Assembly (NCBI RefSeq): GCF_009996735.1
Contig: NZ_JAACYI010000001.1
Location: 318,522 to 382,521, forward strand
Direction of reading: 5' to 3'
Length of the DNA: 64,000 nucleotides
DNA from: Cellulomonas sp. APG4
GTDB taxonomy: Bacteria; Actinomycetota; Actinomycetes; Actinomycetales; Cellulomonadaceae
The notes beneath the pieces were generated by a model. That model worked only from the letters and a program-made list of their open reading frames with translations. It searched no databases and had not been told where the DNA came from. Positions 18,879 to 27,093 of the stretch are shown here, piece by piece. Every line of letters starts with the position of its first letter. The stretch's first letter is position 1. Position numbers and translations under genes: made by a program.

Positions 18879-20066
18879 GTGGACCCGGAAGCCCTGACCC
18901 AGCTCTTGAGCCCTCAGGGGTGGGCCCTGCTCAACGCCCTCCCGCCCTACGACGAGCGCATGGCGATGACGCTGTCGGAGCGTCTCCACCGCGAGGGGGT
19001 GGACCCGGTGCTCGTGGCCGCGGCTCTCACGCAGTCGCGGCTCCGCGCTCGAGGACGCGAGAAGTCCGACGACTTCGCCGACGGCATGCTGTTCACCCAG
19101 GCAGGGCTCGAGCAGGCCACGCGGCTCACGGTCGGCGCCCGCCACGCTCGGCGGTACGCCCAGGCGGGCTGCACCCGCGTGGCCGACCTCACGTGCGGGA
19201 TCGGCGGTGACGCCATGGCGATGTCGGCTCTCGGTCTGCGCGTGCTCGCGACCGACGTCGACGAGCTCACGGCCGCGGTCGCGACCGTCAACCTGCGCCA
19301 CTTCCCGGAGAGCGAGGTGCGGCACGGCGACGGGCTCGCTCTCGACCTCGCCGCCGAGGGCGTCGACGGGGTCTTCGCGGACCCGGCACGCCGCACCGCC
19401 TCGGGACGGCGGCGCCACGACCCGGCCGCGTACGCACCCCCGCTCGACGACGTGCTCGGGCTGCGATCGTCCGTGCCGGCCCTGGGCGTCAAGGTGGGCC
19501 CCGCGATCCCGCACACCGCCGTGCCCGCGGACGCCGAGGCGCAGTGGGTGAGCGTCGACGGCTCGGTCGTCGAGGCCGGTCTGTGGTTCGGACCGCTCGC
19601 ACCCGAGGGACCGGGCCGCAGCGCCCTGGTGCTGAGGGGCTCGGCGGCGACCGCGGTACGCGCACCCGACGGCGAGGTCCCCGCACCCGAGGTGGGCCCC
19701 GTCGGGGCGTACCTGCACGAGCCCGACGGCGCCGTGATCCGCGCGGGTCTCGTGGGCCTAGTCGCGCAGGAGGTGCGCGGACGCCTGCTGGACCGCACGA
19801 TTGCGTACGTGACCGCGGACACCCTGGTCGACACCGACCTCGCCACCACCTATCGCGTGCTCGACGTGCTGCCCTTCGGGCTCAAGCGACTGCGCACCGC
19901 GTTGCGTGAGCGCGAGGTCGGGCGTCTCACGATCAAGAAGCGCGGCACCGCCGTCGCGCCCGAGCAGCTGCGCAAGCAGCTCGACCTGCGCGGTGACCAG
20001 GAGGCGACGATCGTGCTCACCCGCATCTCCGGCGCCCAGCACGTGATCGTCGCGGAGCCGGTCTGA
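18879..20066 (+). CDS. Class I SAM methyltransferase with THUMP-like C-terminal domain
   Basis: The 395-residue protein has a helical N-terminus and a Rossmann methyltransferase core, with motif I VADLTCGIGGDAMAMSALG, then ATDVD, and the VFADPARRT loop. The C-terminal domain (TIKKRGTAVAPEQLRKQL and ISGAQHVIVAEP) is of the actinobacterial THUMP-like type, suggesting an RNA substrate. GTG 18879 follows GGAAGG; a longer frame from 18765 would start inside the CIRCE site. The stop overlaps the next gene's ATG by one base. Target nucleotide is unknown. Confidence 0.85.
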   Translation: MDPEALTQLLSPQGWALLNALPPYDERMAMTLSERLHREGVDPVLVAAALTQSRLRARGREKSDDFADGMLFTQAGLEQATRLTVGARHARRYAQAGCTRVADLTCGIGGDAMAMSALGLRVLATDVDELTAAVATVNLRHFPESEVRHGDGLALDLAAEGVDGVFADPARRTASGRRRHDPAAYAPPLDDVLGLRSSVPALGVKVGPAIPHTAVPADAEAQWVSVDGSVVEAGLWFGPLAPEGPGRSALVLRGSAATAVRAPDGEVPAPEVGPVGAYLHEPDGAVIRAGLVGLVAQEVRGRLLDRTIAYVTADTLVDTDLATTYRVLDVLPFGLKRLRTALREREVGRLTIKKRGTAVAPEQLRKQLDLRGDQEATIVLTRISGAQHVIVAEPV

Positions 20067-21202
20067 TGCAGATCCCGTTCGCGGCGTCCGAGCGGTCCAC
20101 GATCGGCATCGAGTGGGAGCTCGCGCTGGTCGACGCGGACAGCGGCGACCTGCGCCAGGTCGCCCAGACGGTCCTCGACGCGGTCGCGCCGGCCGACGGC
20201 GGCGAGCACCCGAGCATCAAGCAGGAGCTGCTGCTCAACACGGTCGAGATCGTCACGGGCGTGTGCCGCAGCGTGGGCGAGGCGGCGGCCGACCTCGAGC
20301 GCAGCATCGCCGAGCTGCGGGCCGTCACCGACCCGCTGCGGGTCGAGCTCATGTGCGCCGGGACCCACCCGTTCGCGCGGTGGACCCACCAGAAGGTCAC
20401 CGACAAGCAGCGGTACGCGACGCTCATCGACCGCACCCAGTGGTGGGGACGGCAGATGCTGATCTACGGCGTGCACGTGCACGTGGGGATCGAGGACCGC
20501 GCGAAGGTGCTGCCCATCCTCCAGGCGGTGCTCACCTACTTCCCGCACCTGCAGTCGCTCTCGGCCTCGTCGCCGTTCTGGGGCGGCAAGGACACGGGGT
20601 ACGCGTCCAACCGCGCACTCATGTTCCAGCAGCTGCCGACCGCGGGGCTGCCGTTCCAGTTCGACAGCTGGTCGCAGCTCGAGGCGTACACGGCGGACAT
20701 GATCCACACCGGCGTGATCGACCAGTTCGACGAGATCCGGTGGGACCTGCGGCCGTCCCCGCGGCTGGGCACCCTCGAGATGCGCATCTGCGACGGCGCG
20801 TCGAACCTCGCCGAGGTGTCGGCCTTCGCGGCACTGATCCACTGCCTGGTCGAGCACTTCTCGACGATGCTCGACGAGGGCAAGGAGCTACCGCGCCTGC
20901 AGCCGTGGTTCGCGCAGGAGAACAAGTGGCGCTCGGCCCGCTACGGCATGGACGCGATCGTCATCCTCGACGCGGCCGGCAACGAGGAGCTCGTGACGGA
21001 CTCGACCGAGAAGCTGCTGGCCGAGCTCGAGCCCACGGCCGAGCGCCTCGGCTGCGCGGCCGAGCTCGACGGCGTGCGCACGATCCTGCGCAAGGGCGCC
21101 TCCTACCAGCGGCAGCGCGCCGTGGCCCGCCGCAACGGCGGCGAGCTCGACGCCGTCGTCGCCTCCCTCGTCGCCGAGATGCGCGCGGGGAAGCCCCTCT
21201 GA
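20066..21202 (+). CDS. YbdK-type carboxylate-amine ligase (glutamate-cysteine ligase 2 family)
   Basis: The 378-residue ATP-dependent ligase belongs to the GCS2/YbdK family. The N-terminal TIGIEWELALVD, the central HVHVGI metal/ATP motif and LGTLEMRICDG near residue 230 are intact. E. coli YbdK has weak glutamate-cysteine ligase activity; actinobacterial members may act in thiol or peptide-modified metabolite synthesis. It is coupled to the preceding methyltransferase gene (TGATG), which hints at a shared role that I cannot name. Expression probably ends in the repeat region just downstream. Confidence 0.9.
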   Translation: MQIPFAASERSTIGIEWELALVDADSGDLRQVAQTVLDAVAPADGGEHPSIKQELLLNTVEIVTGVCRSVGEAAADLERSIAELRAVTDPLRVELMCAGTHPFARWTHQKVTDKQRYATLIDRTQWWGRQMLIYGVHVHVGIEDRAKVLPILQAVLTYFPHLQSLSASSPFWGGKDTGYASNRALMFQQLPTAGLPFQFDSWSQLEAYTADMIHTGVIDQFDEIRWDLRPSPRLGTLEMRICDGASNLAEVSAFAALIHCLVEHFSTMLDEGKELPRLQPWFAQENKWRSARYGMDAIVILDAAGNEELVTDSTEKLLAELEPTAERLGCAAELDGVRTILRKGASYQRQRAVARRNGGELDAVVASLVAEMRAGKPL

Positions 21203-21234
21203 CCCCTCCGGTCGCCGTCGACCCACGCTGCCCG

Positions 21235-21402
21235 GGAGCATTCCCGACCCGAGTGGAGCGTTCCCGACCCGTGTGGAGCGTTCCCGACCCGAGTGGAGCG
21301 TTCCCGACCCGTGTGGAGCGTTCCCGACCCGAGTGGAGCGTTCCCGACCCGTGTGGAGCGATCGCGGGGGCTCCACCGGCGTGTCGCACCCGGGAACGCT
21401 CC
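21235..21402. repeat. Array of 20-bp operator-like tandem repeats
   Basis: Six exact 20-bp units fill 21241-21360, alternating between GAG and GTG at one codon-sized position, so they equal three 40-bp units. Each junction holds the near-palindrome GGAGCGTTCC, intact at 21255, 21275, 21295, 21315 and 21335. A variant GGAGCATTCC lies at 21235 and a broken one at 21355. An inverted copy, GGAACGCTCC, lies at 21393-21402 and could pair with the array in RNA. No credible gene covers this 296-base gap. Confidence 0.9.
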
Positions 21403-21460
21403 ACATCCACCGGCGGGTGGATGAACGAGAACCCGGAGCACCCGACCTGGCATCACCCGG

Positions 21461-21492
21461 TACTTGCCATAGCCAAGTAGTGGGCCTAGCCT
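21461..21492 (+). promoter_or_regulatory. Leaderless padR promoter with overlapping palindromic operator
   Basis: TTGCCA (21464-21469), a 17-base spacer and TAGCCT (21487-21492) predict a transcript beginning at the GTG at 21499. The palindrome TACTTG-N7-CAAGTA (21461-21479) covers the -35. PadR proteins usually repress their own promoters through such sites. Confidence 0.7.
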
Positions 21493-21498
21493 GATCGC

Positions 21499-21888
21499 GT
21501 GACCGACGACCCGCGCGACCCGCAGCTGCTCAAGGGCGTGCTCCCCATGCTCGTCCTCGCGCTGCTGACCGAGCGCGAGTCGTACGGGTACGAGCTCGTG
21601 ACGCGGCTGGAGTCGGCCGGGCTGGTCGACATCTCGGCGGGCAGCGTCTACCCCGTCCTCACGCGCCTCGAGCGCGAGGGGCAGATCACGTCCCGCCTCG
21701 TCGCCTCCACCACCGGCCCGGCGCGCAAGTACTACCTACCGACGACGGCGGGCGGCGCGCGCCTCGACCGGTCCCGCCGCGCCTGGTCCGAGCTCGCCGC
21801 GACCGTCGCCGGCGTGCTCGACCGCCTACCCACGGGTCCCGCCGCGGCGCCCGACACGTCGTCCACCACCACCCAGGAGCAGTCATGA
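21499..21888 (+). CDS. PadR-family transcriptional regulator
   Basis: The 129-residue protein has the PadR winged helix: LPMLVLALLTERESYGYEL, then SAGSVYPVLTRLEREGQI and the wing TGPARKYYLPT. It is of the short class (PadR-s2) with a Ser/Thr/Pro tail. GTG 21499 coincides with the predicted transcription start. It overlaps the following membrane-protein gene by four bases (ATGA), a pairing typical of PadR systems that control a membrane sensor or transporter. Confidence 0.93.
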   Translation: MTDDPRDPQLLKGVLPMLVLALLTERESYGYELVTRLESAGLVDISAGSVYPVLTRLEREGQITSRLVASTTGPARKYYLPTTAGGARLDRSRRAWSELAATVAGVLDRLPTGPAAAPDTSSTTTQEQS

Positions 21889-22415
21889 CCCGCACCCCCG
21901 TCGACGACGCACCCACGGCCGCCCCGGCCCTGGCGGACCGGCTGCGCCGCGAGTGGTACCTCGCGCGCCTCGACTGGGCGATGCAGGACTACCCGCGCCG
22001 CGAGTTCCGCCGCATCCGCGCGGACCTTCGTGCGGAGCTCGCCCCCGCCGCGGCCGAGGTCGGCATGCGGCAGGCCCTCGCCGATCTCGGTCACCCGCGC
22101 ACGCTCGCCGAGCGCTACACGGCGGAGCTCGGCCGCAAGCTCCCCCGGTGGACCGCGGGAACGGTGGTCGCGGGCGTCGCCGTCGGCGTCGTCGCCTATC
22201 TCACGTTCGCCTACGCGTTCGGCAGCCTCGACACCCTCGAGGCCCTCGGCGGCGGCTCGGTGACGCTCCACCCGCTCGGCGGCGAGGTCGTGCTCACCCA
22301 CACCGACGACGAGATCTCGGTGCAGAGCAGCGGCTCGTGGGGGTGGCTCACGCTCTACGCGGGAGTCGCCGTGGTGTCCTTCGCGCTCGGCTCACGCCTG
22401 TGGCGCGCGTTCTGA
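21885..22415 (+). CDS. PadR-associated membrane protein (HAAS/DUF1700-like)
   Basis: The 176-residue protein has a cytoplasmic helical N-terminus (about 20-85: LRREWYLARLD, ALADLGHPRTLAERYTAELG) resembling the HAAS domain found beside PadR genes. Two membrane helices follow (about 92-112 and 152-172), with an extracytoplasmic loop of about 40 residues between them. The function of this family is not established; it is thought to work with its PadR partner. Domain assignment rests on pattern and context. Confidence 0.75.
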   Translation: MTRTPVDDAPTAAPALADRLRREWYLARLDWAMQDYPRREFRRIRADLRAELAPAAAEVGMRQALADLGHPRTLAERYTAELGRKLPRWTAGTVVAGVAVGVVAYLTFAYAFGSLDTLEALGGGSVTLHPLGGEVVLTHTDDEISVQSSGSWGWLTLYAGVAVVSFALGSRLWRAF

Positions 22416-22419
22416 GCCG

Positions 22420-23478
22420 TCAGAGCACCACCTGGGTGAGCGGCATGGACGAGTCGACCGCGAGGTCGAGGGGGGACGCCGGCACACCACGCCGCACAGC
22501 GGCGGCGCCAAGGGCGGCGATCATCGCGCCGTTGTCCGTGCAGTAGCGGATCGGCGGGATGCGCACGTCGATCCCGGCCTCGGCGCACCGCTGCGTCGCC
22601 ATCTCGCGCAGCTGGGAGTTCGCGCTGAACCCGCCACCGATCACGAGCGTGCCGACGTCGTGCCTCCGGCACGCCGCGATGGTCTTCGCCGTCAGCACGT
22701 CGGCGACGGCGTCCGCGAACGAGGCCGCGACGTCCTCGAGGGGGATCTCCTCGCCCGCGTCCTGACGCGCCTCGACCCAGCGGGCCACCGCCGTCTTGAG
22801 CCCGGAGAACGAGAAGTCGTAGGCGTGCTTCTCCTGGTCCTTGGGCGCCGTGAGGCCGCGCGGGAACCGGATGGCACGCGGGTCGCCGGCACGCGCGAGC
22901 CGGTCGATGTGCGGACCCCCGGGGTACGGCAGGCCGAGCAGCCGCCCCACCTTGTCGAACGCCTCACCGGCCGCGTCGTCGAGGGTCGACCCGAGCTCGG
23001 TCACGCCGTGCACGGCGTCGTCGACCAGCAGCAGCGACGAGTGCCCGCCCGAGACGACGAGCGCCATGACCCGCTCGGGGAAGAGCCCGTGCACCACCTC
23101 GTCGACCACGGCGTGGCCGATCACGTGGTTGACGCCGAGCAGCGGCACGTCGAGCGCGAGCGCGAGAGCCTTGGCGGCCGAGGTCCCGACCGTGAGCGGG
23201 CCGACGAGGCCCGGGCCGGCCGTCACCGCGACGGTCCCGACCTGCCCCAGGTCGACGTCGGCCTCGGCGAGCGCCCGCTGGACGGTGGGCACCATCGCCT
23301 CGAGGTGGGCGCGCGAGGCGATCTCGGGGATGATCCCGCCGAACCTCGCGTGCTCGTCGACCGACGAGGCGACGGCGTCGACCAGCAGCTCGGTGCGGTC
23401 GTCGTGGACGCGAGCGAGTGCCACCCCCGTCTCGTCGCACGAGGTCTCGATGCCCAGGACCAGGGCGGCGTCACGCAT
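22420..23478 (-). CDS. tsaD: tRNA N6-threonylcarbamoyladenosine transferase
   Basis: TsaD transfers threonylcarbamoyl to A37 of ANN-decoding tRNAs. The 352-residue protein has the metal-binding HxxxH (His118, His122), the ASKHA motifs [11 protein letters not shown] and VSGGHSSL, and the C-terminal DNGAMIA. It completes the TsaB-TsaD-TsaE set encoded just upstream. A -10-like TAGGCT (23490-23485), overlapping the rimI stop, ends six bases before the ATG, so it may also have its own leaderless transcript. Confidence 0.97.
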   Translation of the reverse strand: MRDAALVLGIETSCDETGVALARVHDDRTELLVDAVASSVDEHARFGGIIPEIASRAHLEAMVPTVQRALAEADVDLGQVGTVAVTAGPGLVGPLTVGTSAAKALALALDVPLLGVNHVIGHAVVDEVVHGLFPERVMALVVSGGHSSLLLVDDAVHGVTELGSTLDDAAGEAFDKVGRLLGLPYPGGPHIDRLARAGDPRAIRFPRGLTAPKDQEKHAYDFSFSGLKTAVARWVEARQDAGEEIPLEDVAASFADAVADVLTAKTIAACRRHDVGTLVIGGGFSANSQLREMATQRCAEAGIDVRIPPIRYCTDNGAMIAALGAAAVRRGVPASPLDLAVDSSMPLTQVVL

Positions 23479-23487
23479 GGGCCCAGC

Positions 23488-23994
23488 CTAGGGCGTCGGC
23501 GGGGTCCGGCCGTCGAGCTCCAGGCGCATGGTGAAGGCGTCGACGTCCTCGGGCTGGTAGTAGCGTCGCCGCCGGCCGAGCACCTCGAACCCGGCCTCGC
23601 GGTAGAGCGCGATGGCCGGCTCGTTGTCGACGCGCACCTCGAGCAGCACCGCGCTCGCCCCGTCGGCGCGGGCACGGTCGACGAGCGCCGCGAGCAGCAC
23701 ACGGCCGTACCCACGGCGCTGCGCCGCGCCCGCGACGGCGAGCGTCATCACCTGCGTGACCTCCCCGTCGAACCACGAGCCCGCGTACGCGACGACGTCC
23801 GACGAGGGCACGAGACCCGCCGGGGCCCGCGCGTCCGGCTCCGCGTCGATCCCGACGTACCAGCGTCCTGGGCCGCCGATCTCCTCGCGCACCATCGCGG
23901 CCGACCACGCCGAGGGGCCGAACAGCTCGCGCTCGAGCGCCGCGAGCCTGGTCGCGTCGCCGGGCCCGAGCTCGCGCACGCGCGGTGCGCTCAC
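23488..23994 (-). CDS. rimI: Ribosomal protein S18 alanine N-acetyltransferase-like GNAT
   Basis: The 168-residue GNAT enzyme has the acetyl-CoA motif AQRRGYGRVLL and the C-terminal EVRVDNEPAIALYREAGF of RimI-type enzymes. RimI acetylates the N-terminal Ala of S18 in E. coli. The position between tsaB and tsaD is the usual place for rimI in actinobacteria. Its GTG overlaps the tsaB stop (GTGA). Confidence 0.9.
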   Translation of the reverse strand: MSAPRVRELGPGDATRLAALERELFGPSAWSAAMVREEIGGPGRWYVGIDAEPDARAPAGLVPSSDVVAYAGSWFDGEVTQVMTLAVAGAAQRRGYGRVLLAALVDRARADGASAVLLEVRVDNEPAIALYREAGFEVLGRRRRYYQPEDVDAFTMRLELDGRTPPTP

Positions 23995-24680
23995 CCCGTG
24001 ACGCGCTTGCGCGCGGCCGACGGCGCGACGTCGGGGCGCCGCAGGTACAGGGGCTCGGTGGGGGTCGCCTCGCCACGCTCGGTGCGCGCCCGGGCGAGCG
24101 CCGCGAGCACACCCAGGTCCACGTGCGCCGGCTCGCGGGGCTCGACACCGAGGACGTCCGCGTAGAGGGGCGCTCCCGGGCCTACGACGACGGCGCCGTC
24201 CGCGAGCCCCGCCTGCACGAGGGCGTCCGGACGGTCGACCAGGGGTCCGGCGACGACGGTGATCGCGTCACGCGTGGCGCCGTCGACCCGCCGGTAGCGC
24301 GCGGCGTAGAGCTCACGGCGGCGCGCGTCGGAGAGGACGAGGACCTCTCTCGCGTCGGGGTGCGCGGCCAGCGCCGCCGCGCCGAGCGCGTCGAGGCTCG
24401 GCACCCCGTGCACGGGCACCGCGAGCGCGAGCGCGAGCGTGCGCGCCGTCACCAGGCCGGCCCGCAGGCCGGTGAACGGGGCCGGGCCGGTGCCGACCAC
24501 CACGGCCTCGAGGTCGCTGCGCGCCACCGCGGCCTCGCCGAGCACCTCGACCACCAGCGGGGCGAGGAGCTCGGCGTGGCGACGCTCGGGCGAGCGTCGT
24601 TCCGCGAGCACCCTCGGGCCCCGAGGGTCCACGACGGCGACGGCGATCTCTCCGGACGTGTCGATGCTCAGGACGGGCAC
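23991..24680 (-). CDS. tsaB: t6A biosynthesis protein TsaB
   Basis: The 229-residue TsaB is the inactive ASKHA paralogue that dimerises with TsaD in the t6A complex. LSIDTSGEIAVAV begins the protein and GTGPAPFTGLRAGL marks the dimer region. GTG 24680 follows GGAGG at eight-base spacing and lies four bases after the tsaE stop. Confidence 0.94.
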   Translation of the reverse strand: MPVLSIDTSGEIAVAVVDPRGPRVLAERRSPERRHAELLAPLVVEVLGEAAVARSDLEAVVVGTGPAPFTGLRAGLVTARTLALALAVPVHGVPSLDALGAAALAAHPDAREVLVLSDARRRELYAARYRRVDGATRDAITVVAGPLVDRPDALVQAGLADGAVVVGPGAPLYADVLGVEPREPAHVDLGVLAALARARTERGEATPTEPLYLRRPDVAPSAARKRVTG

Positions 24681-24684
24681 GCGG

Positions 24685-25209
24685 TCATCCTCCCAGCACC
24701 GGGGCGAGCGCGCTGGCGAGGTCCAGGCCGGCCCACCGCGCGCCGACGGCCCGCACCGTGACGTCGCGCGGACCGGCGTCGGCCTCGAGCGGGTCCACGT
24801 CGCCGCCCTGCGCACCGTGCGGACGCGCGATCGTGACCTCGAGCCTGTCCTCCGACAGCACCTCGGCGAGCCCCTCTCCCCACTCGACCACGGTCACCGA
24901 GTCCTCGAGGGACTCGTCGAGGTCCAGGGCGTCGAGCTCCTCGAGCGAGCCCAGCCGGTACGCGTCGACGTGCACGAGCGCGGGTCCGCCCACCAGCGAC
25001 GGGTGCACGCGCGCGATGATGAAGGTGGGCGACGCGACCTGGCCGCGCACGCCGAGCCCCTCCCCCAGCCCCTGGGTGAGCGTGGTCTTCCCGGCGCCCA
25101 GCGGACCCGTGAGCACCACGAGGTCTCCCGCGCACAGCACGCCCGCGAGCGCCCGTCCCAGGGCGCGGGCCGCCTCGGCATCCGCGACCTGCACGACGAC
25201 GTCGTTCAC
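24685..25209 (-). CDS. tsaE: t6A biosynthesis ATPase TsaE
   Basis: The 174-residue P-loop ATPase has Walker A GPLGAGKT (35-42), the switch-like SPTFIIAR, and HVDAYRL with VVEWGEGL. It drives the TsaB-TsaD catalytic cycle. Its GTG overlaps the alr stop by four bases. Confidence 0.96.
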   Translation of the reverse strand: MNDVVVQVADAEAARALGRALAGVLCAGDLVVLTGPLGAGKTTLTQGLGEGLGVRGQVASPTFIIARVHPSLVGGPALVHVDAYRLGSLEELDALDLDESLEDSVTVVEWGEGLAEVLSEDRLEVTIARPHGAQGGDVDPLEADAGPRDVTVRAVGARWAGLDLASALAPVLGG

Positions 25210-26360
25210 CGCTCACCTCCCACGTACGTGCGGGGCACGCGCGCCCCGAGCCGCGTCACGATCTCGTACGAGATCGTCCCCGCCGCGTCCGCCCAGTCCT
25301 GCGCGGTGGGGCTGCCGTCGGCGCCCGAGCCGAACAGCACGACGGCGTCGCCCGCGACCTCGCGCGCACCCGGGCCGAGGTCCACGACGAACTGGTCCAT
25401 GCAGACGCGTCCGGCGATGCCGAGCCTGCGCCCGGCCACCTGCACGGGCGCGCCCGTGCGTCCCTCGGAGCCCGACGCGTGCCGCGGGATGCCGTCGGCG
25501 TAGCCCACCGGCACCAGGCCCAGCACGGTGCGGGTCGGCGTCGTGTAGGCGTGCGCGTACGAGACGCCGTGACCCGCGGGCACCTCCTTGGTCAGCGCGA
25601 GGTCGGCCTCGAGGCGCATCGCGGGCGTCAGGCCGAAGTCCGCGGGGCCGCCCACCTGCGGCACGGGTGAGAGCCCGTAGACGGCGATGCCCGGGCGCAC
25701 CAGGTCGTAGCGCATCGCCGCGTCGGTGAGCGTCGCGGCCGAGTTGGCCAGGTGGCGCACCTCGAGGCGCGCCCCGAGCCGCTCGGCGAGGCGGACGGCG
25801 TCGTCGAACACCTCGGCCTGGCGCCGCACGGTCGGGTGGTCGGGCGCGTCGGCCCACGCGAGGTGCGACCACAGACCGACCACGCGGCACGCGCCCTCGG
25901 CCTCGGCCGCGAGCGCGTCGCGCAGCAGCGGCTCGAGGCCCTCCGGCACCACCCCGTTGCGCCCGAGCCCCGTGTCGACCTTGACGTGCACGCGCGCCGT
26001 GCGGCCGCTCGCGCGCGCACCCTCGAGCACACCGCGCAGCGCCCAGTCGGCGGCGACGGAGACGTCCACGTCGGCGTCGACGAGGGCCGCGAACGGGGTC
26101 GAGGGCGTGTGCAGCCAGCTGAGCACCCGGGCGTCGACCCCGGCCGCCCGCAGCGCGAGGGCCTCGTCGGCCTGGGCGACGCCGAGCCAGCGGGCGCCAC
26201 CCGCGAGCGCGGCGTGCGCCACCGGCACCAGGCCGTGCCCGTAGCCGTCGGCCTTGACGACCGCCATCACGTCCGCACCGCCCGCGTGGTCGAGCAGGGC
26301 TGCGGTGTTGGCGCGGATCGCCGCCAGGTCGACGACGGCACGCGCGGGGTAGCTGCTCAC
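25206..26360 (-). CDS. alr: Alanine racemase
   Basis: The 384-residue PLP enzyme makes D-alanine for peptidoglycan. Lys36 in VVKADGYGHG binds PLP, and the second catalytic base Tyr lies in GVSYAHAY at about residue 270. GTG 26360 gives the canonical N-terminus just before the fold begins. It is coupled to tsaE and follows the P-loop kinase gene after a 61-base gap. Confidence 0.96.
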   Translation of the reverse strand: MSSYPARAVVDLAAIRANTAALLDHAGGADVMAVVKADGYGHGLVPVAHAALAGGARWLGVAQADEALALRAAGVDARVLSWLHTPSTPFAALVDADVDVSVAADWALRGVLEGARASGRTARVHVKVDTGLGRNGVVPEGLEPLLRDALAAEAEGACRVVGLWSHLAWADAPDHPTVRRQAEVFDDAVRLAERLGARLEVRHLANSAATLTDAAMRYDLVRPGIAVYGLSPVPQVGGPADFGLTPAMRLEADLALTKEVPAGHGVSYAHAYTTPTRTVLGLVPVGYADGIPRHASGSEGRTGAPVQVAGRRLGIAGRVCMDQFVVDLGPGAREVAGDAVVLFGSGADGSPTAQDWADAAGTISYEIVTRLGARVPRTYVGGER

Positions 26361-26421
26361 GGGGTCGAGTCTCCCAAACCGGCGGGGCGCCGGGGCACCC
26401 GACCCGCGGTCGTGGCCCGCG

Positions 26422-27093
26422 TCACGCCCGGACGACGAGGTCGGCGCGGGCCCGGCCCCGCGCGACCAGGCGCGCGTTCGCCTCGTCGGAGCGCAGCACC
26501 CAGGCGCGGGCCGCGGCCGGGGTGCGCCCGAAGGCGACGTGCCGCGCCACGAGCCGCTCGACCCGTGTGTCGTCGTCGGCGGCCACGTACCAGCACTCGT
26601 CGAGCAGCGGCCGCACGCGCGCCCACGCCCCGTCGTCGTGGAGCAGGTAGTTCCCCTCGAGCACGACGAGCGGTACGTCGGGCTCGACCACGACGGCGTC
26701 CGGGACGGGCTCCTCGGCCTCGCGGTCGAAGGCCGGCGCGCGCACGGTCGCGCCGCGGGGCTCCCGCAGGCGGCCCAGCAGCGCGAGGAGGCCCTCGGCG
26801 TCGAAGGTCTCTGGCGCACCCTTGCGGTCGGCGAGGCCGCACCGCTCGAGCTCGGCGCCCGGGAGGTGGAAGCCGTCCATCGGCACCGTGACGGCCCGAC
26901 CGCCGAGCGCGGCCACCAGCGCGGCGGCGAACGTCGACTTGCCTGCGCCGGGCGGTCCGGCGACGCCGAGCAGCCGACGGGGCCCGCCCGCGAGCGCACG
27001 CGCCCGGGCGAGGACGTCGTCGGGCACGGTCACCGTCGGGGCGCCGACGGGGAGGGACCGGTCGCGCGGGCCCTGCGCGTCGGCAGGGCTCAT
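26422..27093 (-). CDS. P-loop nucleoside/nucleotide (uridine-kinase-like) kinase
   Basis: The 223-residue kinase has Walker A GPPGAGKS (46-53), VTVPMDGFHLPGAELERCGL in two segments, and the lid ERLVARHVAFGRTPAAARAWV. It resembles the panK/uridine kinase-like family annotated as nucleoside/nucleotide kinase or fructose-phosphate-like kinase. The true substrate is unknown. It overlaps nnr by four bases (ATGA) and precedes alr. Confidence 0.85.
   Translation of the reverse strand: MSPADAQGPRDRSLPVGAPTVTVPDDVLARARALAGGPRRLLGVAGPPGAGKSTFAAALVAALGGRAVTVPMDGFHLPGAELERCGLADRKGAPETFDAEGLLALLGRLREPRGATVRAPAFDREAEEPVPDAVVVEPDVPLVVLEGNYLLHDDGAWARVRPLLDECWYVAADDDTRVERLVARHVAFGRTPAAARAWVLRSDEANARLVARGRARADLVVRA

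Noticed and set aside
21241-21360. CRISPR array
   Set aside because: The 20-bp units are directly adjacent with no unique spacers, and no cas genes are present.
21113-21480. Coding through the 20-bp repeat region
   Set aside because: The open frames give only repeated Arg/Ser/Pro or Gly/Thr peptides in several frames. The units are not a multiple of three bases and no ribosome-binding site fits.
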